The notes: generated by a model not told the origin, from the sequence alone. 33,021 nucleotides of DNA from Granulosicoccaceae sp. 1_MG-2023 (GCA_030546905.1 JAUOPI010000033.1:1-33021); one strand, 5' to 3'; shown: positions 16,549 through 25,431, numbered from the stretch's first letter. Numbers and translations are program-made.

Positions 16549-18722
16549 GCCCGTTTTGCCCGTGCGGCATGGAGTTTTTTGTAGCTCTCGATCAGCTTCA
16601 GGTGGCGGTCGAGGCCTTCGAGCTTCATGCTGGTCGGCGTCAGACCATAGAAGGTCACTTCGCTGTTGACCGAGCCGATCACGTTTTTCATCACCTCTTC
16701 GCCGAACATGCGCACCAGGTTGTCGTAGTAGTCGGCAATGTCCAGCTCATCGTCCAGCGCAATCTGTAACACGGCTTGCATTGCCTGATAAAACAAACGG
16801 CGCTCGACCGTGTTGTCGTTGTATTGCAGGAATGCCCCGACCTGCTCGTGCGCATCGGCCAGCTCGCCTATGGCCAGATTAATCAGCAGTTTCAGCTCCA
16901 GAATGGTCAACTGACCCCAGACGGTGTTTTCGTCAAACTCGATCCCGATCAGGGTGCGGATATCGGTGTAGTCGTCCAGTTCGCTGTCTTCCAGCCGTGC
17001 CAGCAGGGCTTCGAGCTGCGTGTCGTTGAGTTGATGGATATTGAGGATATCTTCGCGGAACAGCAGGGCTTTGTTGGTGTTGTCCCAGACCAGATCCTCG
17101 ACCGGATAGATCTCGGAATAGTCCGGTACCAGAATCCGGCAGGCGTTGGCGCCGAGTTCGTCAAAGTGGGCAACGTAGGCCTGCTTGCCCATGTCCTGCA
17201 GCAGGCCGAACAGGTAAGCCGACTCGTCGGCGGTGCTGCCGGAAAAATCCCAGTCACTGAATTCATAATCGGCGCGGGCACTGAAAAAGCGCCAGGACAC
17301 CACGCCGCTGGAATCGATAAAGTGTTCGACAAAGTTTTCCGGTTCGCGCACCGCCAGACTGTTAAAGCTTGGCAGGCGGATATCGTTCAGCCCTTCAAAG
17401 CTCCGCCCTTGCAGTAATTCCGTGAGACTGCGCTCCAGTGCAACCTGCATACTCGGATGCGCGCCGAAGGAGGCGAACACACCGCCGGTGCGGGGATTCA
17501 TCAGGGTCACACACATGACGGGGAATCGCCCGCCCAGTGATGCGTCCTTGACCAGTACCGGAAAACCCTGCTCTTCCAGCGCGGCTATACCTTCAAGGAT
17601 GGACGGATAGCGCTTGAGTACCGACTGCGGCACATCGGGCAGGGCAAGCTCCTGCTCGATAATCTGCCGTTTGACGGCCCGTTCGAAGATCTCGGACAGG
17701 CATTGCACCTCGGCTTCATGGCGGGTGTTGCCGGCACTCATACCGTTGGACAGAAACAGGTTCTCCAGCAGGTTGGAAGGGAAATACACCGTTTCGCCGT
17801 CGGCATAGCGGGTAAACGGAATCGCGCAGATACCGCGGTCGGCACGGCCGGAGTTGGTGTCGATCAGGTGCGAGGCTTGCAGTTCGCCGTCAGGGTTGTA
17901 AATCGCGCGGGTGTAGTCGTCGAGCAGCCCGTCGGGCAGACTGTCATCCGCCGGCAGGGCAAACCATTTCTCCTGCGGATAGTGCACAAAGGGCGCATCG
18001 GCCAGCTCTTCGCCGAAGAACTGATCGTTGTAGAAAAAGTTGCAGTTCAGGCGCTCGATAAACTCGCCCAGCGCCGAGCACAGTGCGCTTTCCTTGGTCG
18101 CCCCCTTGCCGTTGGTAAAACACATGGGCGAGGCGGCGTCGCGGATATTCAGCGACCAGACGTTCGGTACAATATTGCGCCAGGACGCCACTTCGATCTT
18201 CATGCCCAGATCTGCCAGGATGCCGGTCATATTGGCGATGGTTTGTTCCAGCGGCAGGTCTTTGCCCGGGATCCGGGTTTGCGCGTCTGTCGTCACCGAC
18301 ATCAGCATGGCCTGACTGTCGGCGTCCAGGTTATCGACGGTTTCGATAACAAACTCCGGCCCGTTCTGAATCACCCGTTTAACCGCGCAGCGCTCGGCCG
18401 AGCGGATAATGCCCTGACGGTCTTTGTCGGACAGATCCGCCGGGACCTCCACCTGAATGCGAAAGGTCTGCCGGTAGCGGTTTTCCGGATCGACAATATT
18501 GTTCTGTGCGAGGCGGATCTGTTCGGTCGGGATGTCGCGCGCATCGCAGTACATGCGGATAAAGTAAGCCGCACACAGCGCCGAGGAGGCGAGGAAATAA
18601 TCAAACGGGCCGGGCGCGGAGCCGTCACCCTTGTAGCGGATCGGCTGGTCGCTGATAACGGTGAAGTCGTCGAATTTAGCCTCGATGCGTTGGTTTTCGA
18701 GGAAGTTGACTGTGATTTCCAT
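16536..18722 (-). CDS. OsmC-YcaO fusion protein
   Basis: A 728-residue two-domain protein. Residues 1-135 form an OsmC/Ohr-like domain, a thiol peroxidase fold, and both expected redox cysteines appear present: C50 in SSALCAAYF and C112 in ERCAVKRV. From about 150 on is a YcaO domain with the ATP/Mg-binding pattern NGKGATKESALCSALGEFIE and EAEVQCLSEIFERAVKR. YcaO enzymes use ATP to activate amide oxygens. E. coli YcaO assists beta-methylthiolation of ribosomal protein S12 and lacks the OsmC part; fused versions are a known subfamily. No precursor peptide or partner dehydrogenase lies nearby, so a RiPP role is unlikely. It is 78 bp downstream of the EamA gene and probably co-transcribed with it. 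Confidence 0.9.
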   Translation of the reverse strand: MEITVNFLENQRIEAKFDDFTVISDQPIRYKGDGSAPGPFDYFLASSALCAAYFIRMYCDARDIPTEQIRLAQNNIVDPENRYRQTFRIQVEVPADLSDKDRQGIIRSAERCAVKRVIQNGPEFVIETVDNLDADSQAMLMSVTTDAQTRIPGKDLPLEQTIANMTGILADLGMKIEVASWRNIVPNVWSLNIRDAASPMCFTNGKGATKESALCSALGEFIERLNCNFFYNDQFFGEELADAPFVHYPQEKWFALPADDSLPDGLLDDYTRAIYNPDGELQASHLIDTNSGRADRGICAIPFTRYADGETVYFPSNLLENLFLSNGMSAGNTRHEAEVQCLSEIFERAVKRQIIEQELALPDVPQSVLKRYPSILEGIAALEEQGFPVLVKDASLGGRFPVMCVTLMNPRTGGVFASFGAHPSMQVALERSLTELLQGRSFEGLNDIRLPSFNSLAVREPENFVEHFIDSSGVVSWRFFSARADYEFSDWDFSGSTADESAYLFGLLQDMGKQAYVAHFDELGANACRILVPDYSEIYPVEDLVWDNTNKALLFREDILNIHQLNDTQLEALLARLEDSELDDYTDIRTLIGIEFDENTVWGQLTILELKLLINLAIGELADAHEQVGAFLQYNDNTVERRLFYQAMQAVLQIALDDELDIADYYDNLVRMFGEEVMKNVIGSVNSEVTFYGLTPTSMKLEGLDRHLKLIESYKKLHAARAKRAGLS

Positions 18723-18800
18723 GGCGCGTCCGTCGGTCAGGCTGCAAAAGGGCGTTATTATGCCGGTTTTCGCCTCTCAGCACAGGCGCGGCGGCACGGC

Positions 18801-19733
18801 TCAGGGGCGATTGCGACCGCTGGCGAGGTAGATCACCGCAGCGACCACCAGCACAATCCCCAAGGCCTGACTCAGACGCATGCTCTGGTCCAGCAACAGC
18901 CAGCCCAGCACCAGCGCCGAGGCCGGCTCCATATTCAGGATCGCCGCATTATTGGCCATGCCGATGCGCGGCAGGACGGTAAAGACCACGGTAATCCCGC
19001 TGCCGTACAGCAGGGTCAGTAACAACAGCCCCCACCAGGCCTGCGGCTGCGCCGGCAGCGTCAGCGAACCCTGCAGCAGGGACACCAGGCCGACCACACA
19101 GGCGGTGGTCAGCATCAACAGACCGGTGCGGACACGTCCGTCGAGACTGCCGAGCCAGCGTGTGGTTAACATCAGCGCGAGCGCAAACAACAGCGCTGCG
19201 GCAAAGGCCAGCACGATGCCGCTCAGCGACAGCGGCGTATCCGCGGCATCGCTGCCGCTGCCGATCACACCGAGACTCAGGGCCAGGCCGAACAGCACCA
19301 CCGGCATGACCTGCCAGGTCCGGCGCTTGGCTATTTCGGTGCGTGTCAGTGCCGACAAAATCGCCAGCAACAGCGGGAAGGTATTGAAAATCAACAGGGC
19401 AATGGCGACCGGCAGCCGCGCCACAGCGGCATACAGACAATAGCTTTGCAGGGCGATCAACAGCCCGACCAGCAGCGCGCGCCGGGTCACGGGCGCGGGC
19501 GGCAGTTGCAGGCGTCCGGCCGCCGCCAGCATGACCGCCATCATCAGGGCGGTGACGCCGCTGCGCAGCACCAGTGCCAGATTGACCGTGGCGCCGTAGT
19601 CAAAGGCAAAACGCGCGGCAATATGGTTGGCGCTGAAACAAACCGCAACCAGCACCAACAGCAGCGTGCCCGGCCAGGCGTGCATGGCGGAGCCCGCGCG
19701 TGCCGGGGCGGTGGCTTTGCCGGAATCAGACAT
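18801..19733 (-). CDS. EamA-family (DMT) inner-membrane transporter
   Basis: A 310-residue, very hydrophobic protein with about ten membrane segments, starting with GTLLLVLVAVCFSANHIAARFAF, and the two-fold repeat typical of EamA/RhaT drug-metabolite transporters. The family mostly exports amino acids, metabolites or toxic compounds using the proton gradient; the substrate here cannot be told. The ATG at 19733 has no strong ribosome site. It lies upstream of the OsmC-YcaO gene (likely operon) and is divergent from the MocA-type oxidoreductase. The cytoplasmic tail is short. Confidence 0.9.
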   Translation of the reverse strand: MSDSGKATAPARAGSAMHAWPGTLLLVLVAVCFSANHIAARFAFDYGATVNLALVLRSGVTALMMAVMLAAAGRLQLPPAPVTRRALLVGLLIALQSYCLYAAVARLPVAIALLIFNTFPLLLAILSALTRTEIAKRRTWQVMPVVLFGLALSLGVIGSGSDAADTPLSLSGIVLAFAAALLFALALMLTTRWLGSLDGRVRTGLLMLTTACVVGLVSLLQGSLTLPAQPQAWWGLLLLTLLYGSGITVVFTVLPRIGMANNAAILNMEPASALVLGWLLLDQSMRLSQALGIVLVVAAVIYLASGRNRP

Positions 19734-19830
19734 AAATACAACACCGAACAGCTGAAGCAGAAGGCCGCGATTGTAACGGAAACGCCGCTCCCCGGCGGGC
19801 TTTTGTTAAAAGCGCGGCAGCGGCAGGCAA

Positions 19831-19859
19831 TTTCACCGGCGCCGGGCTTGGTCTATAGT
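19831..19859 (+). promoter_or_regulatory. Possible promoter of the MocA-type oxidoreductase
   Basis: TATAGT (19854-19859) is a good -10 hexamer, with TTTCAC 17 bases upstream as a poor -35. It lies 30 bases before the ATG. The 156-bp divergent region (19734-19889) must also carry the promoter of the eamA-side operon, which I could not pick out. Confidence 0.35.
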
Positions 19860-19889
19860 GAGCGCGTTTGAGGATGGACGGATTTCCCT

Positions 19890-20930
19890 ATGCAGCAAAT
19901 CAATGTGGCCCTGTTCGGCTACGGATACGTGGGCAAGACCTTTCACGCGCCGCTGATCAACAGCGTCGACGGCCTGAAGCTGAGCACCGTGGTGTCGGGT
20001 GATAAGGACAAGGTGCTGGCCGATCTGCCCGGGGTCAGTGTGGAGCGCGATCATGCTGCCGCCGTGGCGCGTGACGACGTTGATCTGGTGGTGATTGCCA
20101 CGCCGAACGACTCGCACTTCCCGCTGGCCCGGCTGGCGCTGCAAGCGGACAAGCATGTGGTGATCGACAAGCCGTTCACCACCACCGTGGCCGAGGCAGA
20201 GGAACTGATCGCACTGGCAGAATCGCGTTCCTTGTTGCTGTCGGCCTTTCACAACCGCCGCTGGGACGCGGACTTTCTTACCCTCAAAGAACTCATCCAC
20301 AGCGGCCGCCTCGGTGAGGTGGTGTATTTCGAATCCCACTTTGACCGCTACCGTCCGCAGGTCGTCGAGCGCTGGCGCGAAACCGCCGAACACGGCGGTC
20401 TCTGGTACGACCTCGGCCCGCATCTGGTCGATCAGGCCTTGCAATTGTTCGGCATGCCCGACGCCGTCAGTGCCGATCTGGCCCGCCAGCGCGAAGGCGC
20501 GAAACAGATCGACTACTTTCATGTCCTGCTGCGTTACGCGCGCCTGCGCGTCGTGCTACACGGCAGTACGCTGGTGCCGGGCGGCAGTGCCCGGTTTCTG
20601 GTTCACGGCACCAAAGCCAGTTTCCGCAAAGCGGGTCTGGACACCCAGGAAGCCGCCCTCAAACGCGGCGAACAGCCCGGCTGCGAAAACTGGGGCGTGG
20701 ACGATGCGCCCGGCGAACTGATCCTGCCGCAGGACACAGGCCCGCAGGCGCAAGCCGTGCCCGGCCGGGCCGGCGACTACCGTCAGTATTACGCAGGCGT
20801 ACGCGACGCGCTGCGCGGCGAAGGCCCCGATCCGGTACCGGCCTCGCAGGCGGCGGATGTGATGCGGATTATCGAACTGGCTATTGCGGCGGCCGCTGAG
20901 GGCAGGGAGCGGTGCCTGAGCTGCGTCTGA
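19890..20930 (+). CDS. Gfo/Idh/MocA-family NAD(P)-dependent oxidoreductase
   Basis: A 346-residue dehydrogenase. The N-terminal Rossmann fold has GYGYVG (about 10-15), IATPNDSH and the DKP variant of the catalytic EKP motif in VVIDKPFTTT. The C-terminal sheet domain has GGLWYDLGPHLVDQAL, whose Asp and His complete the active site in this family. It resembles the YdgJ/YhhX branch of sugar or cyclitol dehydrogenases, but the substrate is unknown. Its final ~110 bases are repeated at 32039-32148 at about 96% identity, in a second copy that has lost its middle. The restriction island lies between the two, so this gene marks an integration boundary. Translation ends at TGA 20928-20930. Confidence 0.92.
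   Translation: MQQINVALFGYGYVGKTFHAPLINSVDGLKLSTVVSGDKDKVLADLPGVSVERDHAAAVARDDVDLVVIATPNDSHFPLARLALQADKHVVIDKPFTTTVAEAEELIALAESRSLLLSAFHNRRWDADFLTLKELIHSGRLGEVVYFESHFDRYRPQVVERWRETAEHGGLWYDLGPHLVDQALQLFGMPDAVSADLARQREGAKQIDYFHVLLRYARLRVVLHGSTLVPGGSARFLVHGTKASFRKAGLDTQEAALKRGEQPGCENWGVDDAPGELILPQDTGPQAQAVPGRAGDYRQYYAGVRDALRGEGPDPVPASQAADVMRIIELAIAAAAEGRERCLSCV
20811..20930 (+). repeat. Left copy of oxidoreductase 3'-end repeat
   Basis: This stretch recurs in the same orientation at 32036-32148, with only four substitutions up to the last few codons, where eight bases are missing in the right copy. A further 30 bases of the gene (20113-20142) also match at 32009-32038. The pair encloses about 11 kb of restriction, Fic, DUF1566 and AlbA_2 genes. 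Confidence 0.85.
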
Positions 20931-21017
20931 GCCGCTTATGGTCTGTTTCCGGCTTTTTTGCGCGCAGCCCGCTTAATTCTGCTTGAGTCCGCCGTGGGTG
21001 TGGCCATATGTGCATAG

Positions 21018-21047
21018 CCGCCCGACTCTGGCCGGGCGGATTATGTT
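21018..21047 (+). terminator. Terminator-like hairpin at the island's left edge
   Basis: CCGCCCG-N8-CGGGCGG forms a 7-bp stem followed by ATTATGTTTTG. It could end the oxidoreductase transcript (87 bp earlier). On the other strand it lies just past the hsdS stop codon. Confidence 0.5.
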
Positions 21048-21098
21048 TTGTTGGTGGACGAACAAACCGTTCCAACGGCGATCGTCAGATAGCAGTCT

Positions 21099-22523
21099 TT
21101 AAGATGCTGCCCGTTTACGGGTTTTCTTCACCGGCTTTATCGCTGCCCTTTCGGCCTTGATCTTCTCCAGCAGGGCTTCGGCACTGTTCTCACCACTGAT
21201 CAGCTCCGGGTTATCTTTGCGCCACTGTTCGGTGAGTTCACCGCGGAACGCCTTGGCCAAGATCGACTGGGTGAGGTTGTTAACCCGGGCCAGGGCCTTG
21301 TTGACCTGCTGTTCGATACGGTCGGCATGGGCGAAGAGCTGGTCTACCCGGCGGACGATTTCGGTTTGTTCGTCGACAGGTGGTAGCGCAAACGCTATAT
21401 CGTTCAGCGTAGTCAAACTCAAAAATGGCTGTGCTCCGCCTCTGGTTTGCTCATCGAATATTCGCTGCTTTTGAGAGTCGAAAAAGAACTTCAAATAATT
21501 CGAAACGATAAAGCTCGGCCTTTTTATTATTGCGATATTCTTAAAGCTAAACTCGAAATCGACATCAACCAAAACATTATTGCCTGTTCCTGCGCCTATA
21601 TTTACTACTAATAAGTCCCCTGCTTCTGGAAAGCACTTAAGGTATAGCTCTCGATGATCTTTTTCGGAGATGTATCGATTTTCAGAAAAGTCCAGTTGGC
21701 CACCCGTAAGATCCTTAGCCATTACATAGGGATAGCCTGAAGCCATGAGCTTCGGTGTGTTATGAGCGCCATCGGTGATCTTCAGGGCTACATTGCCCAA
21801 ACGACGCCAAACCCAAGAGCGAGGTATCCTGAAAGGTTCTTCGCTTTCCGCTGGAGAGGTGTGCCTAGTCTCACGAATTCCAAGTCTCTTTCGTTCTTCT
21901 TTAGCTATTAAAGAAAAGTCAGTGGCTTCTCGACAAACTGCCTGCTCTCTCCACTCCTCCGTCAACTTTCCACTCACCGCAGCAGCCAGCACGGACTGGC
22001 GGAAGCGTTTAAGGATTTGCGGGATGCATTCGAGGCGGGCTTTGGTGTTTTCCACCTGGGCCAGCAGGGTGTCGAGTTTGTCGGCGATGACTTTTTGTTC
22101 GGCTAGGGGGGGTAAAGGTAGCCGCACCTCTGATAAGCCTTTACCAGTAATCTGCGGTTGAGCAGAACCAGAAATGGTGTCATCCAAACCTCGTGCTTTC
22201 AGCGCAAAGTACAAAAATCTCAGACCAACTAGCGCAGTCGGCTGCCCGTCGAGAGCCATAGCATTACCGTTTATGTAAGAGAACGGTTCGGAGATATGCA
22301 AATTGCCGCAAGTTGCTCCCCGACAGGTAATCATGATTGTGGGGTGCTCATGGGTATACTGGTCAAAGTATCCGATTTTCCCGTTGGCACCGTAAACAGT
22401 GTAACCCTCGTCCAATAAAGACTTGGTCGATATGGTCTTCCATTGCTTTGGTGTGGTTAATTCGGTCAACAGCGGAGCACACCACACTTTTGGTAAAGGT
22501 TCGCCAATATATCCAAGGCTCAT
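21099..22523 (-). CDS. hsdS: Type I restriction-modification specificity subunit (HsdS)
   Basis: HsdS reads the bipartite target of the type I complex and joins two HsdM to it. The 474-residue protein has two target-recognition domains (about 10-150 and 225-375), each followed by a conserved helical spacer: LPPLAEQKVIADKLDTLLAQ... around 145-190, and LPPVDEQTEIVRRVDQLFAHADRIE around 375-440. The spacers include FRQSVLAAAVSGKLTEEWR and TQSILAKAFRGELTEQWR, which are repeats of each other. The tail is Lys/Arg-rich. The second recognition domain (about 21420-21960) is clearly more AT-rich than its flanks, as expected when recognition domains are swapped between strains. The start overlaps the hsdM stop by 4 bp. 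Confidence 0.95.
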   Translation of the reverse strand: MSLGYIGEPLPKVWCAPLLTELTTPKQWKTISTKSLLDEGYTVYGANGKIGYFDQYTHEHPTIMITCRGATCGNLHISEPFSYINGNAMALDGQPTALVGLRFLYFALKARGLDDTISGSAQPQITGKGLSEVRLPLPPLAEQKVIADKLDTLLAQVENTKARLECIPQILKRFRQSVLAAAVSGKLTEEWREQAVCREATDFSLIAKEERKRLGIRETRHTSPAESEEPFRIPRSWVWRRLGNVALKITDGAHNTPKLMASGYPYVMAKDLTGGQLDFSENRYISEKDHRELYLKCFPEAGDLLVVNIGAGTGNNVLVDVDFEFSFKNIAIIKRPSFIVSNYLKFFFDSQKQRIFDEQTRGGAQPFLSLTTLNDIAFALPPVDEQTEIVRRVDQLFAHADRIEQQVNKALARVNNLTQSILAKAFRGELTEQWRKDNPELISGENSAEALLEKIKAERAAIKPVKKTRKRAAS

Positions 22524-24142
22524 TTCCCGACCTCACCCATCACTTCCTGCAAAAGCACTTTCGCCCCATCAGCCTCCTCCTCAGCTCCCAACTCCCGCAT
22601 CAATGCATCCAGGTCCCCCAGCGCCTGCACCAGTTCGCTCATGGCTTCAGCCGCCAGCACACCCGGCTCCGGCAGATTGGCGGCATCCACACTGTCACTG
22701 TCTTTCAGCCAGGAAATATCCAGGGAGTCGCCCTTGTGTTCGGCAATCCACTGGCGGCTGAAGCAGCGCCAGCGACTGTGGGCCAGCCGGGGGTCAACAC
22801 CTTCGTTCTCACCGGTGTTTTCGGGCAGTTCCACGTCTTTGGAGTGGAAGCTGTATTCACCTTCGGTGCGTTCACTGTCGCCGTTGGGGCTTTCGCCATA
22901 CACGCTTTCAAACGGCTTCAGGTGCTTTTCGCCAAAGGGGGTGCGTTTGCCAAAGCTGGGCATGTTGGTGCGCAGGTCATAGACCCAGACATTTTCCGTG
23001 CAGTTTTCTTCCTGATACCGGTCCGTTGCGCTGCCCTTGGTGAAGAAGAGGACGTTGGTCTTCACCCCCTGGGCGTAAAAGATGCCGGTGGGCAGGCGCA
23101 GGATGGTGTGCAGGTTGCACTTGTTCATCAGGTCCCGGCGCACGTCGGTGCCGACACCGGCCTCAAACAGCACGTTATCCGGCAGTACCACGGCGGCGCG
23201 GCCACCGGGTTTCAGGTTGCGGTAGATGTGCTGCAAAAAGGCCAGCTGTTTGTTGCTGGTTTTGTAGGTGAGGTCGTCCCGGGTGATGCTGGCGTCACCG
23301 CCTTTGCTGGTGCCGAAAGGGGGATTGGCGAGGATGACATCGGCCTTTTCCAGCCCGGCGCCGGCCTGGCCCAGGGCGTTGCCCAGCTGCACTACGCCAT
23401 CGGCTCCCCCTTCCATGCCGTGCAGCAGGCAGTTCATCAGGGCCAGGCGACGGGTGCCGGGTACCAGTTCTATACCCACATAGGCGCGGGTGCTCTGGAA
23501 GGCTTTCTGTTCGCTGGTCAGGTCGTACAGGTCGTCGGTCTGGCTTTTGATGTACTCGTGGGCGGCAATCAGAAAGCCCGCCGTACCTGCGGCCGGGTCC
23601 TGGATGCGCTCGCCGGGTTGGGGTTTCAGGCAGCGCACCATGGTGTTGATCAGGGCCCGGGGGGTGAAGTACTGGCCGGCGCCGGATTTGGTTTCGTTGG
23701 CGTTTTTTTCCAGCAGGCCTTCGTAGAGATCACCCAGGCCGTCTTTCTGGGCACTGAACCAGTCGATCTGGTCCAGGGTTTTGATCAGCTGCTCCAGATG
23801 GCGCGGTTCCCGCAGGCGGGTCTGGGCATCGGCATAGATGGCGCTGATCAGGGGATCATCGTGTACCAGGGTGCCATCGGCATTCTTGCCGGTGGACAGG
23901 CTCAGCAGAATGCGTTTGTAGTCGTTCAGCAGGTTGATCCCGGATTTGCCGTTCAGGTCGGTCCAGCGGCAGCCTTCCGGCAGCGGGTGCTTTTTCAGGG
24001 TGCCGGCTTCGGTGTTCTCGTGCACCATTTTGATAAACAGCAGCAGCACCAGTTCGGTGACATAGTCCGAGTAGTTGATGCCGTCGTCGCGCAGGACGTC
24101 GCAGAGGTTCCAGAGTTTCTGGACAATGTCGTTGTTGGTCAT
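22520..24142 (-). CDS. hsdM: Type I restriction-modification methyltransferase subunit (HsdM)
   Basis: The N6-adenine methyltransferase subunit; with HsdS it protects host DNA and with HsdR forms the full complex. In 540 residues there is an N-terminal helical HsdM_N domain (about 1-140), the AdoMet-binding motif D182-PAAGTAG-189 and the catalytic N273-PPF-276. After that, QLAFLQHIYRNLKPGGRAAVVLPDN is typical of the family. Nothing looks broken. It lies 23 bp downstream of fic, with only a weak GAGA ribosome site, so its expression probably depends on the fic or hsdR transcript. It is coupled to hsdS by a 4-bp overlap. Confidence 0.96.
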   Translation of the reverse strand: MTNNDIVQKLWNLCDVLRDDGINYSDYVTELVLLLFIKMVHENTEAGTLKKHPLPEGCRWTDLNGKSGINLLNDYKRILLSLSTGKNADGTLVHDDPLISAIYADAQTRLREPRHLEQLIKTLDQIDWFSAQKDGLGDLYEGLLEKNANETKSGAGQYFTPRALINTMVRCLKPQPGERIQDPAAGTAGFLIAAHEYIKSQTDDLYDLTSEQKAFQSTRAYVGIELVPGTRRLALMNCLLHGMEGGADGVVQLGNALGQAGAGLEKADVILANPPFGTSKGGDASITRDDLTYKTSNKQLAFLQHIYRNLKPGGRAAVVLPDNVLFEAGVGTDVRRDLMNKCNLHTILRLPTGIFYAQGVKTNVLFFTKGSATDRYQEENCTENVWVYDLRTNMPSFGKRTPFGEKHLKPFESVYGESPNGDSERTEGEYSFHSKDVELPENTGENEGVDPRLAHSRWRCFSRQWIAEHKGDSLDISWLKDSDSVDAANLPEPGVLAAEAMSELVQALGDLDALMRELGAEEEADGAKVLLQEVMGEVGK

Positions 24143-24165
24143 GGGTTCTCGCAGTGTGACTGAAT

Positions 24166-25272
24166 TCAGTGGTAAGGCTGCAACTCGTTGCTGTCGCTGG
24201 TCATCAGGTGAAGCAGGCGCGGGTTGAGGAATAGTTTTTCGTTGCCTGCAGTTCTCTCCTGGAGTACGCCTATCTCAACCAGCTGTTTCAGGTAACTGGA
24301 GGCTGTCTGACGCTTGGCAATGTCTTTTTCTACCAGGTTACTGATGCGGCAATAGGGCTGTTCAAAAATGGTTTGAACCAGCTCGTGGCTGTAGATCTTG
24401 GGTAGTTCATGCCGGACATGGTTTTCTGTTTCGGCAATCAGCTTTCGCATGGCGGAGATTTTCGCGCAGGTCCAGGAGGACACCTGTTCCACACCATTAA
24501 GCATAAAGATAATCCACTCCTGCCAGTCTCCGGTGCGGGTAACCCGGGTCAGCAGTCGGTAGTAATCGTTTTTGTGCTGAACAATGTAGCGACTCAGATA
24601 GAGAATGGGCAGTGTGAGCAGTTGTTGCTCAATCAGGTACAGGACATTGACGATACGCCCGGTCCGGCCATTGCCGTCGTGGAACGGGTGAATAGCCTCG
24701 AATTGGTAATGGCTGACGGCCATTTTGATCAGTGGATCCGTGTCATCGTCCGAATGCAGATAGTTTTCCCAGTTGGTGAGAAGATTGCGAATAAGCTCCT
24801 CTCCAACGGGAGGGGTGTAGATGGTTTCACCGCTTGCCTGATTGCCGATAGTGGTTCCGGGAACTTTACGGAAAGGCATCTCTTTGCCTTTCAGGGTGCT
24901 GCATATTTCAATAGCCGTACCTGAACACAATGGTTTGTGCTGAAGGTGTATGAAGCCTTCGTAAAGGGCTGTCCGGTATCGCAGTGCTTCTTTTGTGGCC
25001 GGGTCAGCTCCGTGATCTTCCTGCGAATATTGAAATAGCTTGTCGGTCGTGGTGACGATGTTCTCGATCCCGGAACTGTCTTTGGCCTCCAGCAGTGGTA
25101 GCAGGTTTATTAGCAAGGATTGATTTGGAATCAGTTGCCCGGCCTGTTTCAGTTCTGCCAGAGCGGCCCGGGCGGGAATGCAGGCCTTGAGAATACGGAG
25201 ATTTTCCGTCGCTTCTTTGGCTGGCGGCAGCGGAGGTAAGTGGTTATAAGGCTGATCTGCTCGCCAGGCCAT
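24166..25272 (-). CDS. Fic-domain AMP-transferase (SoFic-like, class II)
   Basis: Fic enzymes transfer AMP, and sometimes other groups, to hydroxyl side chains of proteins. The 368-residue protein has the catalytic H195-PFHDGNGRTGR-206 and, N-terminal to it, the inhibitory S66-SGIEN-71 helix motif with E70, which makes it a class II, self-restrained Fic. The C-terminal region (about 295-345, CRISNLVEKDIAKRQTASSY) looks like a winged helix-turn-helix. From memory the whole protein is close to SoFic of Shewanella oneidensis (about 372 residues, structure known). It sits between hsdR and hsdM, with its own AAGGA ribosome site and a dyad-rich upstream region. Fic genes inside hsd loci are known, but their purpose is not settled. 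Target protein unknown. Confidence 0.93.
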   Translation of the reverse strand: MAWRADQPYNHLPPLPPAKEATENLRILKACIPARAALAELKQAGQLIPNQSLLINLLPLLEAKDSSGIENIVTTTDKLFQYSQEDHGADPATKEALRYRTALYEGFIHLQHKPLCSGTAIEICSTLKGKEMPFRKVPGTTIGNQASGETIYTPPVGEELIRNLLTNWENYLHSDDDTDPLIKMAVSHYQFEAIHPFHDGNGRTGRIVNVLYLIEQQLLTLPILYLSRYIVQHKNDYYRLLTRVTRTGDWQEWIIFMLNGVEQVSSWTCAKISAMRKLIAETENHVRHELPKIYSHELVQTIFEQPYCRISNLVEKDIAKRQTASSYLKQLVEIGVLQERTAGNEKLFLNPRLLHLMTSDSNELQPYH

Positions 25273-25292
25273 GTTTAAATTCCTTTAAAATT

Positions 25293-25398
25293 TCGACACA
25301 GATGTGTGTTTTGGGCAGTCTATGTTTATGTGGTAAACATAGCAATGGCCAATGTCGAAAAAACGGCAAAAAATCGACATGCAGGGAGTCTGTGTCGA
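25293..25398 (-). promoter_or_regulatory. Dyad-rich control region upstream of fic
   Basis: The 159-bp gap between hsdR and fic holds a perfect dyad CTATGTTTA-N5-TAAACATAG at 25320-25342. Next to it is ATGTCGA-N15-TCGACAT (25352-25380), with further TCGACA (25293-25298) and TGTCGA (25393-25398) on the outside. All four TCGACA/TGTCGA hexamers flank or neighbour the central dyad. The region is AT-rich and ends in the fic ribosome site. This is what an operator-promoter looks like, and Fic's own winged helix makes autoregulation plausible (inference). Confidence 0.55.
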
Positions 25399-25431
25399 TG
25401 CTGTGAATATAGCCCGCCCCGAAGCAGTTAT

